Part shown: in pieces, positions 16,827 to 25,298 of the stretch | Position numbering within the stretch: the first letter of the stretch is position 1 | How the letters are laid out: each line of letters starts with the position of its first letter | Source: G965220825 sp965220825 | GTDB lineage: Bacteria; Pseudomonadota; Alphaproteobacteria; UBA828 | Assembly (NCBI GenBank): GCA_965220825.1 | Contig: OZ244839.1 | Coordinates: 124,001-188,000 of the forward strand | Direction of reading: 5' to 3' | DNA: 64,000 nucleotides | Made by a program: the position numbers and the translations under genes | The notes under the pieces: model-generated | Databases searched by the model: none | What the model was told of the DNA's origin: nothing | The model's input: only the letters and a program-made list of their open reading frames with translations

Positions 16827-17300
16827 TTACCAGCCGGCCCGGCCGCCCTGGGCCAGGCGGCGCTTCTCCACATATTGCTGATGGTAGTCCTCGGCGAGCC
16901 AGTAGTCGCCGGCGGGCTCGATCACGGTCGCGATCGCATGCCCCGCCGCAATGAGGGCCGCCTTGCTCGCTTCCGCCGTCTGCCGCTGAGCTTCCGAGCC
17001 GTAGAAGATCGCGGAGCGGTACTGCGTGCCGATGTCCGGTCCCTGGCGGTTCACCTGGGTCGGGTCGTGAAGCTGCCAGAAGAGGTCGAGCAGCGCCGCG
17101 TAGTCCACGCGCGCGGGGTCGAACACCACCCGCACCACCTCGGCGTGGCCGGTGCGCCCGCTGCAGACCTCCCGATAGGTCGGCTCCGCCTTGTGGCCGC
17201 CGCTATAGCCGACGGAGGTCTCGAGCACCCCGTCCACGCGGCGGAATGCCGCTTCCACGCCCCAGAAACAACCGGCGCCGAAGATCGCCGTCTCGGCCAT
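16827..17300 (-). CDS. msrA: peptide-methionine (S)-S-oxide reductase MsrA
   Basis: Repairs oxidised methionine (S-sulfoxide form) in proteins, using thioredoxin as reductant. 157 residues. The catalytic motif GCFWG has the nucleophile C11; YSGGHKAEPTYREVCSG and the DPTQVNRQGPDIGTQYRS region are standard MsrA. No further Cys near the C-terminus is seen for resolving, so recycling may use C46 of the EVCSG segment. Start ATG 17300. Divergent from the amidase gene with an 81-bp gap. Confidence 0.96.
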   Translation of the reverse strand: MAETAIFGAGCFWGVEAAFRRVDGVLETSVGYSGGHKAEPTYREVCSGRTGHAEVVRVVFDPARVDYAALLDLFWQLHDPTQVNRQGPDIGTQYRSAIFYGSEAQRQTAEASKAALIAAGHAIATVIEPAGDYWLAEDYHQQYVEKRRLAQGGRAGW

Positions 17301-17381
17301 CCCGCCCTCCTGCCGTTCTCCGCCTGTCCTGTTGTGGTAGATAGCACCTCGGGCAGGGATCGGAAACCGCTGGAGGGCGGG

Positions 17382-18716
17382 ATGGCCGAGCGGTGCGAGA
17401 GCGCGCATGCGACGGCCGAGCGCGTGCGTTCGGGCGAGCGGTCGGCTCCAAGCGTCATGGACGAGGCACTCGAGCGAATCGCGCGCAGCGAGCCGGCGGT
17501 GCAGGCTTGGCAGCATCTCGATCCGGCGCTCGCGCGGGTCGAGGCCGGGGCGCGGGACGAAGCGGGCGCAAAGGGGCCGCTCGCCGGCGTTCCCGTCGGG
17601 CTCAAGGACATCATCGATACGCGGGACTGGCCGACTGAGAACGGCGTCGCGACGGACCGCGGCAGGCGCCCGGCGGCGGATGCGACGGTGGTGACGCGCC
17701 TTCGCCGCGCCGGCGCCGCCGTCGTCGGCAAGACGGTCACCACCGAATGCGCGTTCTTCACCGCGCCCAAGACCCGCAACCCGCACGATCCGTCGCGCAC
17801 CCCCGGGGGCTCGTCCAGCGGCTCGGGCGCGGCGGTGGGTGGCGGCATGGTCCCGCTGGCGCTCGGCTCCCAGACCGTCGGCTCGGTGCTGCGCCCGGCC
17901 TCCTTCTGCGGGGCCTGGGCCATGAAGCCGAGCTTCGGTCTGATCCCCCGCACCGGCATGATGCGCCTCGCGCCGACCCTCGATCATGTGGGCGTCTTCG
18001 GCCGCTCCGTCGAAGACCTTGCGACCGCCGTCGACGTGCTTGCGGGGGACGACGGCGCCGATCCCGCGACCGCCGGCCGTGCCGCATCGAGGCTCGCGCC
18101 GCTTCTCGCGGCGAAGCGCGCAAAGCTCCGCCTCGCCTTCGTGCGCGATCACGCCTGGTCCCAGGTGGAGCCCGCGACGGCCACCCTGGTGGAAGACGCC
18201 GCGCATGCGCTGGACGCGGAGCCTCTGGACCTGCCGCCCGAGCTCGCGGATGTCGTCGCGGTCCAGGACACGATCATGAAATGCGAAATGGCCCATTGCC
18301 TGGGCCCCCGCTACGAGGCCGATGCGGCGAAGCTCACGCCGGTGCTGCGCGAGGCCATCGAGGAGGGACGCGCGGTTTCGGCGGAGCGCTACCTCGCGGC
18401 GCTGGATTCGCTCGCCGCCATGCGCCGCGCCGTGCGTTCGCTCTCAGCCTTCGACGCGGCGGTCGGTGCGGTCGTCACCGGCGAAGCGCCCAAGGGCCTG
18501 GCCTGGACCGGCAGCCCCGCACTTTGCCTCCTGTGGACGACGCTCGGCGTCCCCACCCTTACCGTTCCGGCCTTCACCGGGCCTGCGGGCCTGCCCGTCG
18601 GCTTGCAGGTGATCGGTGCCTGGGGAGCGGATGCCGGGGTGCTTCGGGCCGCGGCGTGGATCGCGGAGCGGCTCGACGTTCCGCCCCTCCCGGGTGCAGG
18701 ATCACCTTCGGCGTAA
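17382..18716 (+). CDS. amidase signature family hydrolase
   Basis: Ser-cisSer-Lys amidase of 444 residues that hydrolyses a carboxamide; substrate not predictable. The triad can be placed by the family spacings of 69 and 24: K75 (PVGLKDIID), cis-Ser S144 (PGGSSSGS) and nucleophile S168 (SQTVGSVLRPAS). The nucleophile loop reads TVGSV instead of the common DTGGSI, so it is off the GatA type and this is not the tRNA amidotransferase. ATG 17382 follows GGAGGGCGG. It leads a plus-strand run with an acyl-CoA dehydrogenase (27 bp away) and an allantoinase. Confidence 0.9.
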   Translation: MAERCESAHATAERVRSGERSAPSVMDEALERIARSEPAVQAWQHLDPALARVEAGARDEAGAKGPLAGVPVGLKDIIDTRDWPTENGVATDRGRRPAADATVVTRLRRAGAAVVGKTVTTECAFFTAPKTRNPHDPSRTPGGSSSGSGAAVGGGMVPLALGSQTVGSVLRPASFCGAWAMKPSFGLIPRTGMMRLAPTLDHVGVFGRSVEDLATAVDVLAGDDGADPATAGRAASRLAPLLAAKRAKLRLAFVRDHAWSQVEPATATLVEDAAHALDAEPLDLPPELADVVAVQDTIMKCEMAHCLGPRYEADAAKLTPVLREAIEEGRAVSAERYLAALDSLAAMRRAVRSLSAFDAAVGAVVTGEAPKGLAWTGSPALCLLWTTLGVPTLTVPAFTGPAGLPVGLQVIGAWGADAGVLRAAAWIAERLDVPPLPGAGSPSA

Positions 18717-18743
18717 AGGCCCCCGTACCAGCGGAGCGACAGC

Positions 18744-20006
18744 ATGACCATCGCGATCGAGACGGCGGAAGACTACGAGGCCTATCGCAAGCGTGTGTTC
18801 GATTTTCTCTGGCGCGAGGTCGAGCCGCGCGCGTCCGAGATGGAGCGCACCGGCCGGTTCCCCGCGGACGACCTCTTCCCCGCGTTCCGCGAGCACGGCC
18901 TTTTCGGCGCGGTGATCCCGCGGCGCTATGGCGGGGTCGAGCTCAATTGCACCCGGTACCTCCCGTTGCTCGCCGAGTTTTCCAAGGTCTCGGGCATCGT
19001 GCGGGTCCTGCTGCATGTCCACAATACGAGCGCCCGCGCGGTGGTCGCCTACGGGACCGAAGCGCAGAAGGAAGCACTGCTGCCGGCCCTTGCCCGCGGC
19101 GAACAGTCGCTCACCTTCGCGATCACCGAGCCAAATTCGGGCAGCGGGATGGATATCGGCACCCACGCCCGGCGCGAGGGCGGCAACTGGATCGTGAACG
19201 GAGCCAAGCACTACATCACCAATGCGGACTTCGCCACCGGGCATCTGATCTGCTGTCGCACCGGCGAGCGCGGAGACCGCCGTGGGCTGACGGCGCTGGT
19301 GGTCCCGACCGGCGCGCCCGGCTTCACCATCGAGCCGATGCCGGACATGATGGGCAATAACGGCCCGCCGCACGGCATTCTGCGTTTCGAGGAAACGCCG
19401 GTGCCGCTCGACAGCATGGTGGGGCACGAGGGAGACGGGCTCGAAGTCTTCCTCGGGGAGCTGGAGCCGAGCCGGGTGTTCGTTGCGGCGAGTTCCCTGG
19501 GGACCGCCGAGCGCGCCCTCGAGATCGCGCTCGACTTTGCGGAAAAGCGCATCACCTTCGGACGCGCCATCGCGCAGCGGCCGTCCGTGCAGTCGGAACT
19601 CGCGGAGATGGCGCGGGATGTCTATGCGCTACGTCTCGTTCTCGAAGATGTCGCGGCCAAGATCGACCGCGGCGAGGCCTGCGCGCTGGAGGCCTCCATC
19701 GCCAAGCTCCTGGGCCTCGAGACCGTGATGCGCGTGACCGACAAGGCGATGGATGTGGTCGGCGGGCGGGCCTACTTCACCGACTATCCCTATCCGCTCG
19801 AGCGGCTCTACCGCGAATCCCGCATCAACATGCTGGAAGAGGGAACACCGTCGATCCAGCGGCTGGTCATCGCGCGAAGCCTGCTCGGGCTCTCGACGCC
19901 GCTGGAGATCGGCACGCTGGGCGCGCCCTACCGGCCGGCGGGGACCGACCCCGCGCTGGGCACGCGCCCACCCCATGACCTGCGCTACGCCCACGCCGAG
20001 GCGTGA
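18744..20006 (+). CDS. acyl-CoA dehydrogenase
   Basis: FAD-dependent alpha,beta-dehydrogenase of an acyl-CoA, 420 residues (slightly long; the extra C-terminal 30 residues are Pro/Gly-rich). N-terminal helical, middle beta (FAITEPNSGSGMDIGTHA, substrate and flavin contacts) and C-terminal helical domains are all present. The C-terminal EEGTPSIQRLVIAR (365-378) carries the likely catalytic glutamate region of the family. Substrate is unknown; neighbours (amidase, allantoinase) give no clear pathway. Confidence 0.93.
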   Translation: MTIAIETAEDYEAYRKRVFDFLWREVEPRASEMERTGRFPADDLFPAFREHGLFGAVIPRRYGGVELNCTRYLPLLAEFSKVSGIVRVLLHVHNTSARAVVAYGTEAQKEALLPALARGEQSLTFAITEPNSGSGMDIGTHARREGGNWIVNGAKHYITNADFATGHLICCRTGERGDRRGLTALVVPTGAPGFTIEPMPDMMGNNGPPHGILRFEETPVPLDSMVGHEGDGLEVFLGELEPSRVFVAASSLGTAERALEIALDFAEKRITFGRAIAQRPSVQSELAEMARDVYALRLVLEDVAAKIDRGEACALEASIAKLLGLETVMRVTDKAMDVVGGRAYFTDYPYPLERLYRESRINMLEEGTPSIQRLVIARSLLGLSTPLEIGTLGAPYRPAGTDPALGTRPPHDLRYAHAEA

Positions 20007-20040
20007 GCGGCGGCAAGAGGGCAAGGCGGAGAAGCGCGCG

Positions 20041-20958
20041 ATGGCGGAACCCTACCCCAGGGACATGGCCGGCTACGGCCGCAACCCGCCTCATCCGGAA
20101 TGGCCGGGCGGCGCGCGGATCGCGCTGCAGTTCGTGATCAACTACGAGGAAGGGGCGGAGAACAGCATCCTTCATGGCGACGCCGGGTCGGAGACGCTGC
20201 TCACCGAGTTCGGCTTCGTCGAGCCCCGCCTGGGCGAGCGCGCGCTTCCCATCGAATCCATGTACGAGTTCGGCAGCCGCGTGGGCTTCTGGCGGCTCTA
20301 CCGCTTCTTCACCGGGCGGGGGATTCCCGTCACCGTCTTCGGTGTCGCCATGGCGCTCGCGCGCAACCCGACGGCCGTTGCGGCCATGACGGAGGCAGGC
20401 TGGGAGATCGCGAGTCACGGCTATCGCTGGATCGATTATCACGGCGTCCCCGAAGAGGTGGAGCGCGCCCATATCGCGAAGGCGGTGGCGATCCAGAGCG
20501 AAATGACCGGCGCCCGCCCGCTGGGTTGCTTCATCGGGCGCCGCAGTCCCAACACCGTGCGCCTCGTGGCGGAGGAGGGCGGCTTCCTCTACAGCCAGGA
20601 CAGCTATGCGGACGAACTCCCCTACTGGGTCGAGGAGGCGGGGCGTCCGCTGCTGCTCATTCCCTACACGGCCGACCACAACGACCACCGCTTCGCCACC
20701 GCGCCCGGCTTCGATTGGGGCGAGCCCTTTTTCGCCTATCTGCGCGACGCCTTCGACACGCTCTATGCGGAGGGCGCCGAGCGGCCGCGGCTCATGAATG
20801 TGGGCCTGCACAGCCGGCTGGTGGGCCGGCCCGGCCGCTTCGCCGCGCTCCGCCGCTTCGTGGACCATGTGGAGGCCCATGAGGGCGTCTGGTTCTGCCG
20901 GGGCATCGACATGGCCCGCCACTGGCGCGCGGTGCATCCCCCGGCCCGGCCCGCATAG
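20041..20958 (+). CDS. puuE: PuuE-type allantoinase (polysaccharide deacetylase fold)
   Basis: 305 residues, the length of PuuE, the metal-independent allantoinase that opens allantoin to allantoate in purine breakdown. The N-terminus (YGRNPPHPEWPGGARIALQF, then INYEEG) and the stretch SHGYRWIDY match this group; the fold is that of polysaccharide deacetylases. ATG 20041 is 34 bp after the dehydrogenase stop. No other purine-degradation gene is adjacent, but urease, a carbamoylase and hydantoinase B elsewhere in the window fit a nitrogen-salvage theme. A related deacetylase activity remains possible. Confidence 0.85.
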   Translation: MAEPYPRDMAGYGRNPPHPEWPGGARIALQFVINYEEGAENSILHGDAGSETLLTEFGFVEPRLGERALPIESMYEFGSRVGFWRLYRFFTGRGIPVTVFGVAMALARNPTAVAAMTEAGWEIASHGYRWIDYHGVPEEVERAHIAKAVAIQSEMTGARPLGCFIGRRSPNTVRLVAEEGGFLYSQDSYADELPYWVEEAGRPLLLIPYTADHNDHRFATAPGFDWGEPFFAYLRDAFDTLYAEGAERPRLMNVGLHSRLVGRPGRFAALRRFVDHVEAHEGVWFCRGIDMARHWRAVHPPARPA

Positions 20959-20974
20959 CCCGGCCTGAAGTTTC

Positions 20975-21070
20975 TTGGTGCGCGGGTCTCCAGGCCCGCA
21001 GTTTTCTTTCGCCTCCCGCGCAGCAGTACGGGCCTCCGGCCCGTTGCGGGCCTGGAGAGCCGTGTACCAA
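20975..21070. repeat. dispersed hairpin repeat, copy 1
   Basis: Inverted arms of 26 bp at 20975-21000 and 21045-21070 (23 of 26 pair) around a 44-bp loop, which itself holds a perfect 7-bp stem (21028-21034 with 21038-21044). The left arm is identical to the left arm of the element at 27204-27229. It lies between the converging ends of puuE and the class IV aminotransferase, where it could act as a bidirectional terminator or transcript end. Confidence 0.88.
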
Positions 21071-21104
21071 AAGGAGGTGCGGGAGGCGGCTCGGGTGCCG
21101 CGGA

Positions 21105-22037
21105 CTACGCGCCGGCGGCCTGGGAGGCGGGCGGCTCCAGGAGGTCGGCCACCGGCGTCGCATGCCAGCCTTCGGCGCGCTTGGCCCAGTAGAGGTCCGT
21201 GATGCGTCCGGTGGTGATCCCGGGCGCGCCATTGCCGATGGGCCGGTCGTTGACGCGGACCACCGGGATCACGCCGCCGCCCGACGACGAGATAAAGGCC
21301 TCGCTCGCCTCTTCGAGCTCCTCTGGCTTGAGGTCCACCGCCTCTGCCTCCAGCCCGAGCGTCTGGCAGAGGTCGAACACGGTCTTGCGGGTGATCCCCT
21401 CCAGCAGGTTCTCGCCCGGCGTCAGCGCCTTGCCGTCCCTGATGATCCACAGATTGAAGCCCGGGCCTTCGGTGAGGTAGCCCTCGGTGGAGAGCAGCAC
21501 GGGTGCGTCCGCGCCTGCGTCGAACGCCTCGAACTGGGCGGCGGTGAGGTCCATCCGGTTGAAGTTCTTGCAGCGCTGATTGATGGCGGCGTCCGGCGCG
21601 CGGCGGGTCTCGGCAATCCAGATGTGAGCGCCGGTCTTCGCCTTTTCTTTCTTCACCACGGTATAGTAGGGCACCGCATAGGCGATCAGTTCGTTCTTGC
21701 AGGTTCGGGGGTCGCCGAAGGCCGCGCCGCCCTCATAGTTCCCCCGGGTGCAGAGCACATAGACGACCGAGTCGGTGAAGCCCGCGCGGTCCACGCATTG
21801 CGCCATGATGTGCCGGATTTCGGCGTCCGGGCAGGGCGGCGTGAGGCGGACAAGCTCGCACGAATCGTAGAAGCGCCGCATGTGGTCGTCGAGCCTGAAG
21901 AACACGCTGTCGCAGACCGTCACCGCGTCGAACACGACGTCGCTCTTGTGGAAGGCGGGATCGACGATCGGTATCGACGCCTCCTCGATCGGCATATAGC
22001 GCCCCTGGCAGTAAGCGATTCCATTCGATTCCGACAT
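21105..22037 (-). CDS. class IV PLP-dependent aminotransferase
   Basis: Branched-chain or D-amino-acid aminotransferase-like enzyme, 310 residues, cytoplasmic. The PLP lysine is K157 (INQRCKNFNRMD) and the cofactor-binding glutamate E190 (EGYLTEGPGFNLW). The pattern of substrate-loop residues does not let me choose between branched-chain aminotransferase, (R)-amine transaminase and D-amino-acid transaminase; the YGG-type and RGNYEGG region suggests an omega or (R)-selective type. ATG 22037 follows a strong AAGGAG site. Single gene, convergent with puuE. Confidence 0.88.
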   Translation of the reverse strand: MSESNGIAYCQGRYMPIEEASIPIVDPAFHKSDVVFDAVTVCDSVFFRLDDHMRRFYDSCELVRLTPPCPDAEIRHIMAQCVDRAGFTDSVVYVLCTRGNYEGGAAFGDPRTCKNELIAYAVPYYTVVKKEKAKTGAHIWIAETRRAPDAAINQRCKNFNRMDLTAAQFEAFDAGADAPVLLSTEGYLTEGPGFNLWIIRDGKALTPGENLLEGITRKTVFDLCQTLGLEAEAVDLKPEELEEASEAFISSSGGGVIPVVRVNDRPIGNGAPGITTGRITDLYWAKRAEGWHATPVADLLEPPASQAAGA

Positions 22038-22277
22038 GCTTCAGATCTCCTTCCCAACACCGCCGCGGCTTGTTCGCCGCACATCGCCCGGCTCTCTCGG
22101 GGACCGTAGGGCCGCAGAGCGGTGCGGGTCAACACTCCGTCCCGTTCTCATGTGCAAAAATACCAATCGGGTGAAACGCCGGAAGCCGCTATGATGGGAC
22201 CGACGCCGCGCCCGGCGCTCCTGCCGGGTGCGGCCATGCAGCGGTTAACGCGTTGATTCACGATTGGATACTATAAG

Positions 22278-22826
22278 ATGTCTGATAACGTAACGGATCC
22301 TCTACCCGGCGCCCAGGTCACCGCCACGGTGAAATGGTTCAATCCGACCAAGGGTTTCGGTTTTCTCGTGCCCGAGGACGGGTCGCCGGATGTCTTCTGC
22401 CATGTCTCGGTGGTCGAACGCGCGGGCTACGACACCCTGCCCCAGGGCGCCCTCGTCACTTGCGAGGTGTCCGAGGGGCAGAAGGGGCCGCAGGTCGCAC
22501 AGATACTCTCGGTCGACGCATCGTCCGTCCCGGACGCTCCGTACCGGAACGAGCGGCCGCGCCGCCCGAGCCCGGGGGGCTACCACGCCCGGCGCCAGGA
22601 CGAGCCCACGGGACCGACCGAAGAGGTCGAAGGCACGGTGAAGTTCTTCAACGTGGTCAAGAGCTACGGCTTCATCACGCCGGACGGCGGCGGCCAGGAC
22701 GTGTTCATTCACGCCAAGGTGCTGGCGCGCGCGGGGCTAGACGATCTCGAGCCACAGCAGCGCGTCCGGCTGCTGATATCCCAGGGGCCGCGCGGGCCGC
22801 AGGCGACAGCCGTCGAACTCATCTAG
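22278..22826 (+). CDS. cold-shock protein with two CSD domains
   Basis: Nucleic-acid binding protein of 182 residues with two cold-shock domains joined by a proline- and arginine-rich linker (about 84-112). RNP1 and RNP2 are KGFGFL (25-30) and VFCHV (39-43) in domain 1, KSYGFI (128-133) and VFIHA (142-146) in domain 2. Double-CSD proteins of this size are typical of alphaproteobacteria. The 240-bp leader has no strong ribosome site; TATAAG abuts the ATG and can hardly be its -10 box. The 3' end overlaps the DMT transporter gene by 8 bp. Confidence 0.94.
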   Translation: MSDNVTDPLPGAQVTATVKWFNPTKGFGFLVPEDGSPDVFCHVSVVERAGYDTLPQGALVTCEVSEGQKGPQVAQILSVDASSVPDAPYRNERPRRPSPGGYHARRQDEPTGPTEEVEGTVKFFNVVKSYGFITPDGGGQDVFIHAKVLARAGLDDLEPQQRVRLLISQGPRGPQATAVELI

Positions 22827-23811
22827 GGCGCGGCGCGCGGCTCCGCTCGGGGCGGGACCGCGGTGCCGCAGGGTTGCGCGCCGCCCCGCCATGCGGCGGA
22901 GAGGCGCTCTTGCTCCCGCGCGCACCGGACGCGCGGGTGGCCACGGCGCTCGCGGCCATCAGGGCGAAGGCCGTGAGCATGAGGGCCGCCGCGCCCCACA
23001 CATAGCCGGAATGCGCCTCGTCGAAGAAAAGGATTCCCCAACCGATACCGCCGATCACGCCGATGATGTTCATCACCGAAAAGAGCGACGCGCCGACCCG
23101 CCTGACGATCGTGTAGAACAGCGGCCACATGATCATGTTGATGACGGTCGCGGCGGCCAGCGCCAGATCGCCGTCGAGAACCGGGCCGGGGAAGAGGTAA
23201 AGCTGGCCCGTCGCCGGCAGGAAGGGCAGCAGCAGCAGGGCGCCCGCGAAGAGATTGCCGACCGAGAGCGCGAGCGAACTCGCTTCCGGCGGGCGAAACC
23301 GCTCGACGATCACATTGAGGGCGGCGAAGCCGAAAGGGATCAACAGCGCGACAAGAAACCAGCCCGCCATCTCCGCCGCCGGCAGGCTGTCGCCCGGCAC
23401 GACGATCAGGAGAATGCCCCCGATCGCCAGCAGAAGCCCGACCGCGTTTATGGGGCGGAAGCGCTCCAGACGGATGAGCACCGCAAGGGCGTAGGTGAAA
23501 GCCGGTGTGAGCGTGATCAGAAGAACGGTAATCCCGGCCGGAAGCTTGGTGGCGACGAACGCAAGCAGCGCGAACGGGAAAGCGAAGCCGAGCGCGGCGG
23601 CCGTGAAGTAGAGCTTGATATGCGCGAAGGAGAGCGGCGGCAGCTCGCGCCTGAGTGCGGCCGGAACCAACAGCACGAGCCCGGCACCGAGGGCGTACCA
23701 GAACACATAGGCGAAGTTCGGCACGCCCGCGTCGCCGGCGATCTTGGTGACCGGGAACAGCAGGCTGAAATTGATGCCGGCTATCAGGATAAGAAAGAGC
23801 GAGAAAACCAT
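22819..23811 (-). CDS. DMT-superfamily (EamA-like) transporter
   Basis: Inner-membrane carrier with about ten hydrophobic helices in two EamA halves, 330 residues; exports or imports small metabolites, substrate unknown. The C-terminal 35 residues are hydrophilic and Arg/Pro-rich, longer than usual. Single gene, convergent with the cold-shock gene and divergent from the MFS gene. Confidence 0.88.
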   Translation of the reverse strand: MVFSLFLILIAGINFSLLFPVTKIAGDAGVPNFAYVFWYALGAGLVLLVPAALRRELPPLSFAHIKLYFTAAALGFAFPFALLAFVATKLPAGITVLLITLTPAFTYALAVLIRLERFRPINAVGLLLAIGGILLIVVPGDSLPAAEMAGWFLVALLIPFGFAALNVIVERFRPPEASSLALSVGNLFAGALLLLPFLPATGQLYLFPGPVLDGDLALAAATVINMIMWPLFYTIVRRVGASLFSVMNIIGVIGGIGWGILFFDEAHSGYVWGAAALMLTAFALMAASAVATRASGARGSKSASPPHGGAARNPAAPRSRPERSRAPRPR

Positions 23812-23956
23812 GGCACGCGGCGCAAGGCGGGAAGGCGTGCCGTTTTAGCCCAGGCTGCGCCGCCTGATAAGCCGCGGCCATGATCGGCGCGCGCCTCGTT
23901 CGCGAAGCGGGGGAGAGCGTCGTCCGGGGGCGGAGGTGGACGGTGCGAGGCGGGGC

Positions 23957-25249
23957 GTGACGGGAGACGCGGCGGGGGCCGCTCGGACGGCGTCGTTCGC
24001 ACTGCTGGCGCTCCTCTGGGTGATTGCCGTGGTGCTCTTCGGCCACGGCCATCTGGTCCGCGTGGCGCCCGGCGGGATGATCGACGTGCTGGCGCGGGAG
24101 TTCCAGGTCGGCGCCGCGGCACTCGGCAACCTTTCGTCGATGTACTGGTATGCCTATGCGGCGGCGCTCATCCCCGGCGGCATCCTGCTGGACCGCTATC
24201 CGGCCGGGCGGGTGATGGCGGCGTCCGTCGGCGTCTGCGCCCTCGGCGGGCTGGTCTTCGCCCTCGCGCCGGACCTCGCCACCGCCAATACGGGACGCTT
24301 CGTCGCGGGCCTCGGCAGCGCGCCGCTCTTCAGCGGTTGCATCAAGCTCGCCCGGGACTGGTTCGCACCGGCGCGGTTCACCCTGCTGAGCGGCGTGGTG
24401 GTGCTGTTCGGCATGGTGGGCGCCGCCATCGGCCAGGCGCCGCTTGCGCTGCTGGTGGAGCGCGCGGGCTGGCATACGGTGATGCTCTGGGTCGCGCTCG
24501 TGGCACTCCCTCTCGCATTCGTGCTCTGGTTCGCGCCCCGTGCCGCGGGGGCGGATGCGGACGCAGACGGCAAGCCGGTGGATTTCCGCACCGTCCTCGG
24601 CATGCTCGGCGCAACGGCGCGTTCACGGCAGGTATGGATTGCCACGCTGATGGCGGTCTCCATAGGGACGCCGGCGATCTCCTTCGCGCTCTGGACGGTG
24701 GGCTATTACATGCAGGTCCACGACCGGGTACGGGCGGACGCCGCGCTCTTCACCTCGGTCGCAATGCTGGGATGGGCGGCGGGGTCGCTCCTTGTGGGGT
24801 GGGTTTCCGGGCGGATCGGGCGCCGCAAGCCGCCTGCGGTCGCTGGCGCCGCTCTTTCGCTCGCCGGCTGGAGCGTCTTCATCGCCTGGCCCGGCCTGCC
24901 CGAAGCGGCCCACTTCGTCCTGATGTTCGTTCTGGGCTTGGCGGCGGGCGGAATCGTGGTTTCCTTCGCCCTGGTGGCGGAGCACGGGCCCGCCCGCGCG
25001 GTCGGTATTTCCACCGGTCTCGCCAATACGATGGTGATGAGCGTGAGCGCACTGGTCCAGATATTCATGGGCGTGATCCTGGACCTTCACTGGGAGGGAG
25101 AGATGCGCGACGGCGTGCGCTTCTACCCGGCCGCGGGCTACCGGTACGCTTTCCTCGTCATGCCCGTCCTCGGGCTCGTCGGCATCGCCGCCTCCCTCGC
25201 CGTGCGGGAGACCCGCGGCCGGCCCGGCCGGCATGCGCCCGATCCTTGA
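23957..25249 (+). CDS. MFS transporter
   Basis: Major facilitator with about twelve membrane helices, 430 residues from GTG 23957. The DRYPAGR stretch after helix 2 and the second-half GRIGRRKPP loop are the usual MFS A-like motifs. The pattern resembles nitrate/nitrite- or oxalate-type porters only loosely, so substrate is left open. GTG 23936 is an alternative start, but its ribosome site would touch the codon; GTG 23957 has GAGGCGGGG in front. The hydantoinase gene begins 49 bp downstream and may be co-transcribed. Confidence 0.87.
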   Translation: MTGDAAGAARTASFALLALLWVIAVVLFGHGHLVRVAPGGMIDVLAREFQVGAAALGNLSSMYWYAYAAALIPGGILLDRYPAGRVMAASVGVCALGGLVFALAPDLATANTGRFVAGLGSAPLFSGCIKLARDWFAPARFTLLSGVVVLFGMVGAAIGQAPLALLVERAGWHTVMLWVALVALPLAFVLWFAPRAAGADADADGKPVDFRTVLGMLGATARSRQVWIATLMAVSIGTPAISFALWTVGYYMQVHDRVRADAALFTSVAMLGWAAGSLLVGWVSGRIGRRKPPAVAGAALSLAGWSVFIAWPGLPEAAHFVLMFVLGLAAGGIVVSFALVAEHGPARAVGISTGLANTMVMSVSALVQIFMGVILDLHWEGEMRDGVRFYPAAGYRYAFLVMPVLGLVGIAASLAVRETRGRPGRHAPDP

Positions 25250-25298
25250 CGGCGCGGGACGGTATATGATTGCGGCTGCGGAACCGGGGAGGACGCCG

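Noticed and set aside
22254..22277. TTGATT and TATAAG as a promoter for the cold-shock gene
   Set aside because: Spacing of 12 bases is too short and TATAAG touches the start codon, so it cannot drive this gene with a normal leader.
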